Positions 35,735-48,396 are shown, counted from the stretch's first letter. The stretch is 64,000 nucleotides of DNA from Symsagittifera roscoffensis (GCF_963678635.1 NC_087067.1:22575547-22639546), one strand, 5' to 3'. The notes: generated by a model from the sequence alone, not told the origin. Program-made: numbers and translations.

Positions 35735-36441
35735 CTGCTCTTAGATTATCATAACTTAAAAAAAAACATTAATCTTCGATTGTCCAATTTGATTTGAGGG
35801 AGATTTTTATGCTTTGTAGCATGGGGGATTTGTCCCTGAAATTGGTTGACTTTGTAAATTGTCTAAAGTTATTCTCATTAGTGTATACAAACCGGTCATT
35901 TCCATTTTGCATAAAATCAGATGTTATTTTCAGCAGGTTTCAAAGCCCAGCAATTATAGCTATTTTTTGAAAAAGTGATCAAGATAATTTTTTCGCGGCG
36001 ATTTGGCAAGATTTTTTTGATACAAATCGTTTATAGTTTGAAAAAGGGAAATCTAGCTGTTTAAAATTGCACTTTTTTTATATAGAGAGGTAAATGATAG
36101 ATAAAAAATTGTGCCATCGAGGGAATGTCATAATATCTAATTAAGTTACTCTATGAAATGTAATTTGATAATGGAGATTGCCACGATTCTCATGCTGGAA
36201 CCATTGATTCTATGCAAAAAAAAGAGTGTTGTACAAAATTGTCAAGACCAAGCAAAAACTTAAACAAATGATATTGTAGTGGAGTCGAAGTCAATGAGTG
36301 TGAAGTTTATTTCTACAGATAGATGGATAGTGTTGGATAGATTGATATAAATTACAGTTGAGCTCCATGATGAATCCTGTAATTGAGTTGATGTAATAGA
36401 GAAAAAGAATTTTATCTCTTTCAATTCTTTCGAAGTGCAGC

Positions 36442-36642
36442 CAGTATTTAGACAGCCGCGTATTCATACTCGTCAGTATTTAGACAAATACTGTATGAAC
36501 CAATCAGAATCGAGAAAAGACATAAATAATCCAAAATAAATAATAATTATTTATTAATTTCTTCTTTGTCTCGATTCTGATTGGTTGAAACAGTATTTGT
36601 TTAAATACTGACCAGTCTGAATACGCAGTTGTCTAAATACTG
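36442..36642. mobile_element. Foldback MITE, 201 bp
   Basis: CAGTATTTAGACAGCCGCGT at the left faces, inverted, CAGTATTTAGACAACTGCGT at the right. The arms then pair through AACCAATCAGAATCGAGA almost to the centre (TAAATAATAATTATTTATT). It could form a hairpin about 95 bp long. It has no coding capacity. Confidence 0.75.
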
Positions 36643-36929
36643 ATATGAAACCAATTCTTTCACAGTCGGCATACTTTGCCGAATAATGCAATCTGTATCA
36701 GTGTGCTCAAGTGCGCGTTAGTACGGAAAAATATGAAATTGTGCAAAATGCCCTCTCTTCCAGTATGGATAGCACCAATGACGATTCGATTAACTTCCGT
36801 GACTGAATTGTGCCGATGTTAATTCCGCAAGCTAAAGTTCTCGACAGGGTTCCATGGCAATGGAAAAGTCTGGAAATATGGGTTTTCGATTGCAGTAGTA
36901 TGGAGATAAGTCTCAACATATTGAAAACT

Positions 36930-37235
36930 AGACTGCTTGTATCAGGGGCAAAGCCTGGATGTTCCGATTGCCCAATTTTAAGGGGGGAGTGCGCGCCAAA
37001 AGAACGCGAGTTTTTGGTCAAAATTTTCCAAAAAAGCCTTAAAACGCTTTTTTGGCCTAAAAACGCAGCGCAGAAAGTTTGGTCAAACTAGGGTCTTTAT
37101 AGTAGTTTGGGACATATCAGAAAATCAATTTGGTTGACCTAAGAAAATCAACAAAATTTCAAAAGTTTTTTTTGAAAATCCGACAATCCCACCCCCCCCC
37201 CCCCCCCTCAAAAAAATCCTAGATCCGACCCTGCA
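36930..37235 (+). repeat. Hairpin module plus C-run and GATCCGACCCTG-like end
   Basis: GACTGCTTGTATCAGGGGC...CTGGATGTTCCGATTGCC is a diverged copy of the family A module, but what follows is not family A. The block ends in a run of about 18 C followed by ATCCTAGATCCGACCCTG, which resembles the end of an hAT-type non-autonomous element. Open frames here are not supported. Confidence 0.4.
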
Positions 37236-37816
37236 TTAATTGGTGTCGAATTGTTCAAATTGTTTTTGATAAATGAAATATTGACAAACCAGAATTTTTT
37301 TGACACTGGCAATTTTAGGCTGATAATATCAAAGTCTTAAAATTTGAGTCGTTAATGGAACTAATAAGACCAATTAGCTTGCCTCAATTCAATTTGAATC
37401 GATTATGAGTGCGGATAATTTACCACGCATAAACTTGCGTTTCAAAAGTTTGCTTAAATAATTTGCTTCAAGTTTCTTTCAATAGTTTGCGTATTGAAGC
37501 AAATTATCAAAATATTATTCCATCAGCAAAGGCGCACTTTAGTCAAATAAAGAAAACTTGCTTGGCAATCACAATATATTCGGATCGACGCTCATACGCA
37601 GTCAATTTTTCTAAAATTGGTCGAAGAAAAAAACCACATCGGGCATATTTATTCCTCACTTTTTCAAAGAGTCGAAACAATAAGCAGGGACATTCTAGAC
37701 ATAAAAACGCGACAGACCTAAATTAGCCGCGAGAGTATGGACATAAACAAACAGTCTGAAAAATTTAAGTGTCGCAAAAAACTGAACATTAAGTCGCAAC
37801 AGTCTGGGCATGACTA

Positions 37817-38240
37817 CAGTTCTGATTTAAAATATCCTGACAAAACGAAAAAAAAACTTGAAATTTAAACGCGTTTTTTTCACATTGGGTTAATGCTTTC
37901 AGCCGAAGATTTTGTTTTTTATATGTAAAATTAACCATTTTGCCCATTAACCAAAGTTAAAGTTCTCTTATACAAACTTTTGGAAGTTGTTTCCTTCTAG
38001 AACTTTGTTGGGATGTGTAATAGACTTTTCTTGAAATAACTTTATTGTCTTATTCAGCGTAAATTTTGATTGATTAAAAACCAAAATGACTTATTTCAGG
38101 TGATAATGCACCATGTTGAATCTGGTGAACTTCAAAGCATTTTTTGTTCAACATTTTAACTAAAATAAACCTAATTTGAAAAAAGGCGTTTGAAAACGCA
38201 AGTTTTGTTTGCTTTTTCCAAATAATTTAACTCAGCAGTG
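37817..38240. mobile_element. Tc1/mariner-like MITE, older copy
   Basis: TA|CAGTTCTGATTTAAAATATC at the left and, inverted, CACTGCTGAGTTAAATTATT at the right, with TA on both sides. The ends then share AAACTTG and an ACGCGTTT/AAACGCAAG stretch, as in the 58413-59144 element. Its arms are more decayed and it is shorter. Confidence 0.6.
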
Positions 38241-38242
38241 TA

Positions 38243-41200
38243 GAAGATTACAACAGAAGTCCAAAAATCTACATTTATTGTTTAAAAATGATAGCTGATC
38301 ACTTGATACAAATATTAAACTTTTAATAAGAAAAAATCAAATAAAGAAAACACTTAAAAATTTAAAACCAAAAAGGTTAAAAAGCTGTATTTTGCAACAA
38401 AAAACGTCCGATTGCGAGCAATTTTTTCTGGGATCGAGTTATGCTACTTTCAGACAAAAAGAAGAAAGAATTGTTTTTACACAAAGTCAATTTTAGGTAA
38501 AGTTTGGAGCATTTGAAAGTTACCAGTTTAGCCAATAGCTATAGACTTTTTAAGTGATAAAACCACTTTCTATTTTAATGCGTTGTGTGAGCGCTAAACT
38601 AATCATTCCAATTCCCGATGAGCCGTATTATCAAATCGTAGACATTTTTTCATTCTAGATTGGAAACTGAAAAAAAGGCGTTCAAAAAACTTGAAATCAA
38701 CGTGATGGGTGGCCGACATGAATCCGTCGAGACTCCATGCCTCATCGTAAGAATAAAAGCTTCACAATAGTTTTTGAAAGTTGACGGAGTAGAGAATTCC
38801 CATAGCTCAATTGAGCTTTTGCTGGCATGAATAAGAATTTATTGTATGCCAAGCAAGTCCATGGTACTATCCTATAGCAAACGATGGTAAGTTCCAATCC
38901 AGAAAATGAATCAGTTTGAATATTATACGAGAAAGCTCAGACCAGATGACAGTTCTGTCCTTGCTATCAAACAGTGTTTTATTAGGTTTTTACCCAATAC
39001 ATAATTTGATCCGGGTTTAGTCTGGCAAATAAACTTAAAAAAATTCTTATCACATCAGCTTCCCGCATCCAATTTCAAGCGTTAATATTCGATTATATTA
39101 CAATTTTACAGCTCTTACGAAAATAAAGAAAATAATTAGTAGAAACAATTAACAGACTATTATTAACATTCTTTTTGTAAACAAAATATAAGTAATTTTA
39201 ATAATTTAATCAATGATAATCGATCATTAGAGCATCTATTTTTGATTTACTGTTGGTGAATTCTAATTCTTTATGATCGATAATTTTTATCCCTATTTCT
39301 AATTCGCTAGTTATAAACCAAAAAAAAATTGATTTTAAAATCAGTTCTTCTTTGCAATTTTTGTCTTCGACTTTGCATCTAAATTGTTTATCATTTATGT
39401 CGTATATAGATGTTAATTTATGTGAAAAATGCAAAAAAGTTTTTTTTTCTTTTTTTTCCATTTCCTCTCAGTTAGAATTGTTTCATAATGGGAATTTCTT
39501 TAGTCACCAAAACATGAACACCACAACTTCAAAAAAGTACGGCTTCAAAATTAACAGAAAAGTTTTGGGGTGGATTTCGAATAAGTTTTTAGCAGTTTTT
39601 CTTTTTTTTTTGTCTATTATAGGTATTAAATTTTTCCGCAACAATAGGATCTGAAACTATTTGAGTAGCTTTTTTGGCTATTTTGCAATCGGTCAATTTC
39701 AATTTTGATGAACTGAATTTATTTCCTTATTTTAACTTTTTAGCGAAATTTTTCAATATTCTAATCTGATTGGCTCAATTTTTATCTATCGGTCTCTTCA
39801 TGATAAGGGTCGCAATTTTTCGCCTTCAGTTCTAATTTTTTTCCTTCTATCGATGTGTTAGATAACAGAATTTACTTTGATAGATACTTTTATTTCGGAC
39901 GTTCTGGTAGCAGTGAAAAATAGCCATAAAGTCAGAAAACAGATGATGTAAATGCTGACTCAATTCTTTTTTCAAGAAGTCCAGGAACTTCAGTTTTTGG
40001 TCGGTATAGTCTGGACAAACCACAACCTCGGTCCTGGTACTTCAGGATGATAGCTGTAATAAAAAAAACCAAACATGTCCACAATTAAGGTTTAATGTTT
40101 GGGTAACGCCAAAATTGAAAGAAACAATAATGAAAATATTCAGCGCAGTTAAAAAAGAGTAAAATTCGTCATCATTTCCATAGGTTACTGCCAGTCTAGT
40201 AGTTTTGATGCTGGAAACGGAAGCATTAACATTTATTCTGAAAACAAAAACGACTTTGTTTCAAAATATATTTGCATTTTATGCACTATTGATTCAAAAA
40301 TGATTCTTCACTTAAATTCCAGTTTATTATAAAAAAAAAATTTTGCTTGCTTAAGAGTTGTACGGTTTTCACAGCGGATTAATATCACTTGTTGGTCTTT
40401 TTGTATCCAGACCGGGCTAGCATGATCATTGTGTTGTCTTTTTCAATAGGGATAGGGCGAACAGTAGAACTGAGAATGAGTTCTAGCGTTGTTGAGAGAC
40501 TTTTTGTTTGAAGCCTTAGGAAAGAGAATGAAGACACTAAGTTTAGCAGTTTGGATTCAAAACGTTTCGTGGTTTATACTTGTTATTTGACTATCATGAA
40601 TGCTGAGAATCCCTCAACGTCCAATCAACCGAAGATGATGGGGGAAATAAAGGCTGAAAACGCTGATCAAAGACGTGCAAAACTGGTGAATGACGTGGTC
40701 GCTTTTTACTGGAAATCTTTGAAAAAATATATATAGTTCCAGACGAGATTAATGTCTTTCATGAGTTACCTGGGTAATTTGGTGGTTCTTATTGCAGTCT
40801 TAGAGCAAATCTTGTTTATTCTAAAGAAAAGGATGTTATATATGGAGAAAGAAGATAATTGAAAATTTCAAAAAACCCCAAAAAAATCATCAAACGATGT
40901 TTTTGAGTGACCACTTGCTTAAAGAAGAGGCTGTGATTTAAAGAAGAAGCTGCATCAAAGCAAGATTGTTTCAAAAGAAATTGCGTGGTTTCTTTAATGG
41001 TTAAAAAAGGAAATGACCGGAACGTTAATGAATTCGTAGATACAAACAAAATCGAAATTTCTGCAGAACTCGAAATGCGGTAAAAAAAAGCGAAGCGTTC
41101 AATTGACAAAATTTGGAGTGAAGGTAACATGGACAACTCAAACGTTTCTCCAGAAGGAAAAAACTAAACCAGGAGTAAAAGTTAAAACGTTTGTTAAGCA

Positions 41201-41640
41201 GATATGAGATTTATAGTTTTTTTCAATTAAATTTATAAAAAAACTGAGCCGAATTTAACAAATTTGTATATATATTTATGCTTAATAAGTGATCACAAAA
41301 CAGAACTTAGGAGGAGTCCACAATAACGCGACTAGCTTGCGATTACGCAACCTCACCTCCGAATTTCGTATTTTCTCGATGTTTCTTTTTGAACTAATCG
41401 GAATTGCGATAATTGCAGTTCAATAAAATCACTTCGTCAAATCTGTTTGTTTTTAAAAGTTGTTAAATTTTTTTCTACGTTAAACGGCGACTCAAAATTA
41501 AAAAAAAATTGTTTCGAAAAAAAAATCTATATAATGCTTTGAAATACAAAAAAAAACGTTTCCTGGCGTTTTTTATTCAATATGACAATAGGCGTGAGCG
41601 CTCCTAATTTTCTTTTGTTTATCTTTTAATTAAACTTTTT
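38243..41640. other. Intergenic, nothing firm
   Basis: AT-rich sequence between the two genes. Several open stretches (for example 39352-39654 and 40551-40736 on +, 40816-41136 on -) have no recognisable motif, codon pattern or splice context. The part from about 40550 could be decayed 5' sequence of the LINE that follows. Confidence 0.4.
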
Positions 41641-41699
41641 TTTTGCTAGACGCTGGTTTTGGCTGTGAATTCGGAAATTCGGCTTTTGAATATCAGGTT

Positions 41700-43000
41700 A
41701 TCTAGCAAAAATTTGTTATAAGCAAAGCTGAAAGGAATTATTATCAAAACAAACTCAACTGTAAATCAGAAAAAAAAACGAATGCCGACAGTTCGCTTAC
41801 AACCTTTCGGAAATTACCGGCGAAGACAAAAATATCCAGCTGCTAAAGGCTTCTAAAGAAGCATGTGACAAGTTAAATTGTGAATTGCAACAGCTGGGTC
41901 ACAATTGAAGGAAAAAACTATTCAAAATATGAATATAGCTCTGAACAAAATTCTTTTATTTTTCGAGATGAAAACAAAAAAATAGTGAAATTGATGTATC
42001 AAACATTTTAAAACGTTTTTTAACGAATTTTGAACTGACGCTTGAACGTTTTTGATCTGAAAAACGGAAATCTTGTACTGTAATAGCATTAACAATTATC
42101 CTCAACCATTGCGTAATGCATGCACTCTTTTTTCACAATAATTTCAAGTTGGCTAAAATAATTCCAGTCCACAAAGATTATGTCCACTCACAAACGGGAA
42201 AGTTTAGACCCATTTCATTACTTCCCAGTCTATGTAAAAACTTTTGAGTGTTTGCTCTATAATCGCAATACTAGTTATGTGTTGCAATCATCTTCATGCT
42301 GTTCTTTACGAGGACGATACAGCTCTGATTAACAAATCTCGGACAGTGACACGCTGAAAACTGAATTGCATTAATTAAACACTTTTTTAATTGAAAACAA
42401 TTATCCCTAACACTGATAAAGCTAAAATTGGTTAATTTCACAAAATCCAGGAAAAAATTTAAATGAGCGAGGATTATAAAGACCACATTTCATATTTTAA
42501 ATACTTAGTAATATACTTGGATCGCATATTGAACACTGTTGAGCACATAAAAGTACTCAATGAAAAACTAAATCGTTTCTCCGGATTTTTTAACCAACTA
42601 ACGAAAACTTTTAAAGCAAAACCACTAGTAAGAGCATACAAAAATTGCATCCAACCAATATTTCAATATGTTTCTCTGGTCGTAGACTAGTTTGAGTACT
42701 ACTTCTGAGGAATTAATTTCAATCAATAGAAAACATCACGATTCTACGTAAGTTATATTCAATGCGGAACTTACAAGGAGGAAAATTTTGAAGCTTTCAA
42801 GCTAAATATCACGTGGTGATAAAAGAAGAAATGCAAAAAAAAGAATTCTGATAAAAGAAGATCTGGATAAGCTCACAAGTAGTCAGACTTGTTTTCAAAA
42901 TTTATGTTCGAAGCAAAACGCATTGATGAATCTTTAAGTTTGCGCATTAGGTGTATCCTTAAATATTTGAATTTCATTTATTAAAATTCTCCGGATTTTA
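41700..43000 (+). pseudogene. LINE relic: reverse transcriptase fragments
   Basis: On the + strand near 42120-42240 the translation gives LAKIIPVHKDYV followed by GKFRPISLLPSLCK. This is the (K)IIP-HK ... YRPISLLP block that opens the reverse transcriptase of Jockey/CR1-type non-LTR elements. Further on, 42463-42690 gives YFKYLVIYLDRILN, a coiled stretch, then KAYKN-like and IQPIFQY, matching the YLGV-LD-L ... Y-S-I-P-L-Y thumb region. After it, EELISINRK resembles the usual post-thumb helix. The finger and palm segments between these blocks are largely missing, with stops and frameshifts. I cannot fix the ends or the clade. Confidence 0.7.
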
Positions 43001-44600
43001 TCAAAAAAAAATTCAAAGAGCAGTTTGGAATTTCATCATAACTTTCTTGACAACTATTTTCTGGGTTGTTTGAATTATTTTCTGACCGTTTTTGTGGATT
43101 TAAATCAGATTGGTTGGCTAATTGTAGTGTTGTTCATGAATGGGCCATTTTTATATGAAAAAATTTCTAGAGTTACCAAAAAAAAACTAATGTTTCAATT
43201 ATAAGAATTGAGATTTATTCTAAAACTATTCTGCTTTCTGAGGCATCCCTCGACAGATTTCATTTGAAATCTTTAGGATGCTCCCTCAAACCTGTATTAA
43301 CCATAATTATTGAACTTAATTATGTGTTTATAATTGTTTTGAAAACAGCTCATTATGATTATTAGTGCTGAGGAGAGCATATAAGTTTATATGCTCTTCT
43401 CTAAAATGTGGCTCAAAAGGTTGACTTAACATTTTTGCTGATTCGAAGCATGATTCATTTTATCAATCGAAAATTTTTAATTTTTAAGACAACTGAGATT
43501 TTTTCACAAAAAAAGTTAGAAAAAAATTGTTTTCCTTCGGAAAAGGTATGTACTGTGGTAATATCAGGTTATCTAGCAAACATTAATCAAAAAGTCAAGC
43601 TTTGTTATACGCAGCATAGCAATTTTTCATGGTTCTATATGACAGTATAGTAAATTCATCAACCTTGCAAACAGAATCAAATTTTCCAAAAAGAACGGAA
43701 AATTTAATCATTTCTTCACTTATCCGTCTATTTTACAGTTAGCTGAAAATTTTTTTAAATTAAGCAAAGTCCATATAGCTTTTGCAATTTTTTTTTTGAA
43801 TTGTTCTCATCTTTTTTAAAGCATAGCGGACCCCAATTTTTTACAATGGGCTGTGCACAAGTTTCGAGAACATAAAAACAATTTCAACTACTATCTAGGC
43901 TAGTAAGATTAATTTACAGTTTAGCTGCATCTATTAGGTGGTATGATTTATGTTGTTTTAATGGAAATAAATGAAGGCAATTACTGGAAATGACTTTTCT
44001 CTTTCACTGGCTAAGCATTAAGCTTGATTAAAAAAATGTCATAACATGTGAAATCAAAATTTTCAAATCTTCATTGCTGATGGTTATTCGGTAGTTAAGT
44101 TTTCCTGTTTTTTTGTTCAAAAATCCGGACAAAAATTAAGGCTGGAGCTTGATATCAAGTTTTTCCGTTTGACATTTCTTTGAGGAGATTGAAACAGTAA
44201 AGGGAATAAAAATATTCCGAGTGTTTTGCCTCCCTTTTTTGGTTCAACGCCTCAAAGCAAGATCGAAAGGGAAGGTTTGGTATCAAACTCGAAATTTCTT
44301 CTTTTTTATTCTGATGTTTGCGGTAAAACAAGGAAACTATCAAAAAAATATATCATTTAATTTAACCGAGTTTAGCCGTCGGAAACAGTGATCAATCCTG
44401 AAGTGCATCACATACGGCACTTTAATAATTTTATAGACTTTTCAGAAACTCCTTTTTTCAAATCTTTGTCATTGTACCTCAGCTGGCTACAAGAACAGCA
44501 GAAAGAAAACGCATATACAATGCAATTATCAAATTTAGTTCCAAAAATCTGTGTGAAAAAAATTGTGTCATAGCAACATAGGTTAAAACTTCGGTCGCGC
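43001..44600. other. Intergenic, nothing firm
   Basis: AT-rich sequence. An inverted AGGAGAGCATATAAG/CTTATATGCTCTTCTC pair near 43371-43401 makes a compact hairpin. Short open stretches on both strands show no motif. Confidence 0.4.
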
Positions 44601-44601
44601 A

Positions 44602-44690
44602 AAGTCGCAACATAATCATTTTGAGTTACAATAGTCTCAACATACCCATTTTGAGTCGCAATGGTCGCAACATAATTCCCCGACTCCGAC
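44602..44690. repeat. Three tandem units of about 30 bp
   Basis: GTCGCAACATAATCATTTTG, GTCTCAACATACCCATTTTG and GTCGCAACATAATTCCCC start three successive 30-base units. GAGTCGCAAC words also appear alone near 37780 and 56234. The minus-strand open frame over this block (44408-44875) merely repeats with it. Confidence 0.65.
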
Positions 44691-44826
44691 CGGTTTCGAA
44701 AATTTAAACTGTTCAGCGGACAGAAAAAAAACTTGATAGATGAGCAAACGCATTCAGCCCACTCTAGCACAGCATGGAAATTCAAGTTTGAGCACATTAT
44801 TTGTTGTCCAGACATTCGAAAAATAT

Positions 44827-44929
44827 CTTGAACGTGTTCCATCCAAGCAAGATAGTTTTCTGCAGTCTCGGGCACAAAAATATGCTCGACCGTGCTCGAC
44901 TTATCTTGCTTGGATGGAACACGTTCGAG
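44827..44929. repeat. Hairpin with a 29-bp stem
   Basis: TTGAACGTGTTCCATCCAAG plus CAAGATA at 44827-44855 is reverse-complementary to 44900-44929, with one or two mismatches. The loop is about 44 bases and includes CTCGACCGTGCTCGAC. Just downstream (45027-45212) the words AAACCGCTC and GAGCGGTTT alternate many times, so the neighbourhood is also self-complementary. It ends in CCTCGACCCGGG, the same word that ends the next element. Confidence 0.7.
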
Positions 44930-45492
44930 CCTTTCTTTTCAAGTTGTATAAAGTTTTGGTGCTTTTTAGTGTCACCTTGCCTATTCCGGTCTTTTTGATA
45001 GTGTTGATTGCTTTTTTCTTATCAAACCGCTCAAAAACCGCCGCAAGAGTTGAGCGATTTTTGAGCGGTTGTTTTTAAATCAAAAATTGAGCATTTTAAG
45101 CTATTTTTATGAAAAAAAAACACCCAAACCGCTCAAACCGCTTAAATCTTGATCGAAAACCGCTCCAACCGTTCAAATTTTTAGCGGTTTTTGAGCGGAA
45201 CCTCGACCCGGGTAATAGCTTATGAAAGTCCACACGTGGAGTAATTCCTGGAGCCAAACATGGCCCGGGGAAAACCGAGGTTAAGTGTTGAAAGGGTTAA
45301 GTTTGACTTCTTGAATCATTCAAAGAGACAATGACTGTTTTCTAGAGAGCTAATGTATTATTTTTCCTAGGTCTCAAATTGAATAATAAAATGAATTATA
45401 AATAAAGACTAGTCTACAAAACTAATTAGCCCACCGTCAGTTTCCAAGTGAATTCATTTGTAATTTTCTAAGGCATGGTTTGTATAAGACAG

Positions 45493-46061
45493 CCCGGATC
45501 GAGGTGCTCACTTTGTTTGGACAGTCTCCGCCAAAACTCGGTTTATTTCGACCATTCTCGACCAAAAGTCGTTACGTCTCCACCAAAAAATAGGCTCGAC
45601 CCCAGCAAGATTTATTATGACAGAATTTGTTTCAACGTTCAAACCACGTGAGTTATCCAAATTTAAACGTTATAATTTCGACTTTTTGAGTAACTTCTTA
45701 TGGTTTTTTAGCAAAAATAAATTTTTATTTGCGATTTGAATATTTTGTAGGGATGTAACTTTCTTGAGCTATATTTTTTAGCTTCTTTTGGATAATTGAT
45801 TTGCAGTTTGAGCCGAAACGTAATAAAAATTATGTTGATAATTGAAAGAAGTTTTTCTTTTTGACTCCAAATTACCGCGGAACAATCGATATGTTTCGAC
45901 CGTCCTTGCGGTTTGTTTCGACCGTGCTCAAGATATTTCGACTGTGCTTGAGGTATGTTTTGACCGTGCGCGAGATATGTTTCGAATTGATGCTCAACTC
46001 AAACCCCTGTCTCGACTACTCTTTTTCGGAAAGACGAAACAAGTGAGCACCTCGACCCGGG
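45493..46061. mobile_element. TIR element, 569 bp (CCCGGGTCGAGG ends)
   Basis: CCCGGATCGAGGTGCTCACT at the left faces, inverted, CCCGGGTCGAGGTGCTCACT at the right. Inside, 45894-45985 holds about five units of roughly 22 bp beginning TTTCGACCGTGCTTGAGGTA. No transposase or certain target duplication is seen. The open frames across it follow the short repeat. Confidence 0.65.
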
Positions 46062-47726
46062 AGGGTGACAAAACAACAATTGTATTTCAACCACTAAATA
46101 AAGGTTGTTAGCGTGACTTATATAGAATGCACAGTTAATAGATGACCAATTTTGACCTATTTGACTGACTGATTTTAGATAGACGGTTTTGATTTCTGAA
46201 AACCACAAGGAAGTTTCTTAAAAGTCAACTTAGACATACTAAATGGATATATTAGTTTTTCAATAAATTTCCGTATTTTATTTGGAGATATTTAGTCATG
46301 CTGAAAAGCCCAAGAAGTTTTCAGTTTTTTTCTTGTGAAACTTTTTTTTAAAGAGAATGTACAGAAAATTAATAATTAATTCCATATATTTTCAATTGCA
46401 GTAATCATGAAATTTTATGTGAAATAATTTATACCTGCATCATTTCAAATACTTTCTGAACTTGCATTTTGGCAATTATGTTCCTATTGAGCAAAAATAA
46501 GTTTCCATTTAGCAAACGTTTCTGCCTTGTACAATTTCTTCAAGTGTCTAATCTGAGGTCGTTAAAAGCACGGCATAAAATTCTCCAATATGTAAGTAAT
46601 AGAGAAGCAACAGCCATTCAATTCTTCATGAAAATTATGAACAAATTGAGACACGCAGTCATGAAAAGAAAAATTATCGTGGTACAAAAAAGGCTGCTGT
46701 TTATCTGTTGTGAAACACATGCAAAAAAACACGCATGCTTGAAAAAAAGTACGCCAACACAAAGTTTTTTTCTAATTTGTTTGGCTTGCTTGATCAAAGA
46801 AAGCACAACATTATCTTTAACACTCTAATTTTTTGTAGACAAGCAACAGCTATATAAATCATCGAGAAAATTGAGACACGCTGTGCAAAAAATTGAGACA
46901 CGCCGTGTCGAGATGCGAACAAAGTCCGAGATGTAATATAAACTGTTGCTTATCTGGAATAAAATACGTGTCAAAAAATCGAAGCTGACACACTCATTTT
47001 TTGAATTTTGAATTTTTTGAAATTTTAAAAGATTGAAATTTTGCTTTAAGTTTTCGAAAAAGGCACGGACACCTGCTGCACACATGACGTTTGTTTTATT
47101 TAATTGTTTGTACCGGTACAGAGAAGACATTACAAAGTTCCATCATAAGTGGTAAATTAGAATAAGGAATTGAAAAAAAGTGCTCTTATCTCTAAGTGAC
47201 TTCAAACAGTCCAATATAGCAAAAAAACATGTGTTTAGTATGTTTTTGTCCGATATTTGAAAACTTGTGCAATAATTGAAACTTTAGTGGAATATTTGTA
47301 AAACTAGTGCAATAATTGGAACACTTGTGCATTATTCGAAACTGCGTGTCTTGATTTTTTCACAAAATTTGTCGTTGTGATATATTGCCGTTGCTTATGT
47401 AATACCTAAACCACTGGAAAACAAAACTTTCATGCAGCGTTAACAGTTAGAAAAAATGCAAGCCCAGTTACTGATGTTTTTGCCCAGTCGATTGTGATCT
47501 TCCTGTTATTTTAATGAACGCAAAAGTCCATTTTTTCCTAATCATTTTGGCATCTAATGAAGTAAGTAATCACCTATTTTTTCTGCTTTTCTGGTGTTCA
47601 TACGACATAGCAAACTTTTAAGTATTTGGTAACTTAGAGTTGAACGTTTCAAACCAACTAGACATCCATAGGCGTGATATTTTCAGCAGCCAGTCATAGA
47701 ACTAATTCAAAATTTGTTTTTTGATC
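46062..47726. other. Intergenic, nothing firm
   Basis: AT-rich sequence with short local repeats: AAATTGAGACACGC at 46644, 46867 and 46888, and ACTAGTGCAATAATTGGAAC variants at about 47270-47340. There are no recognisable genes. Confidence 0.4.
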
Positions 47727-48063
47727 CAGGGGCGGAGCTATGACTTTCTCGAAGGGATATTTTTTATTCTTTTCGTCTTGGATCTCGCAATTTTGTTGTT
47801 TTTTTTTTAGTTAAGGCCCCATTTTGACCAAATTTTGCTGCAAGATAACTGTTGAAAAAAAAAACAGCTAAAAAAGGCGTATTGAGGCAATTATTAAAAA
47901 ACGTTGACAAAAAATTTGGCAACAGAGGCGCGTTTATGAAATTTTTAGTAACAGTTAATTGAAAATGAATGTCTTAAAATAGTATCAAAAGAAGGTGCGC
48001 GGTCGAAACCCTGAGGGGAAGGGCATCCGCCCAAACCCCCTGGCCGTCCTAAGTCCGCCCCTG
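47727..48063. mobile_element. hAT-like non-autonomous element, 337 bp
   Basis: The left end CAGGGGCGGAGCTATGAC and, inverted, right end CAGGGGCGGACTTAGGAC are typical of hAT termini. The flanking 8-mers TTTTGATC and GTTTGAAC match at six of eight positions, suggesting a decayed 8-bp target duplication. It lies just upstream of gene 2. No transposase. Confidence 0.7.
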
Positions 48064-48389
48064 GTTTGAACGACCAAAAACCATATAAACATCCTTTTTA
48101 TTAATCTTCTTAAAACTGGATTACCTTTTTTGTTTTTTTTTCTCTGATAGTTTTTTTCAGTTTTTTTAAAGTGAATATTGCTGTTAACATTCTAGAAAGA
48201 GCATTACCCTTTAAAAAATCAGCTTTTAAGAGTTTACTACTTTATCCAATCCGTCTGGCTGTTTAGTATATCCAATAATTCCTATACTTTTTATTAAATT
48301 TACAGAAGTTTCGTCAAAAAAGCCGAAAAACATCACTAAAAATGTATTTCTTACCGATAGCTTTTAATTCAAATCAGCTAAAAATTTTC

Positions 48390-48391
48390 AG
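48390..48391 (+). promoter_or_regulatory. Splice or trans-splice acceptor before gene 2 ATG
   Basis: AAAATTTTCAG ends five bases before the ATG. This nematode-style acceptor so close to the start codon is best explained by spliced-leader addition. Confidence 0.55.
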
Positions 48392-48396
48392 CGTGA

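Noticed and set aside
37463-37726. Open frame of 87 codons downstream of gene 1
   Set aside because: No domain, no splice context, and its Lys/Arg-rich end runs into sequence related to the dispersed repeats.
44408-44875. Minus-strand open frame of 155 codons
   Set aside because: It covers a 30-bp tandem repeat and one arm of a hairpin; the translation repeats YVATIATQNGYVETIVTQ with the DNA unit and shows no domain.
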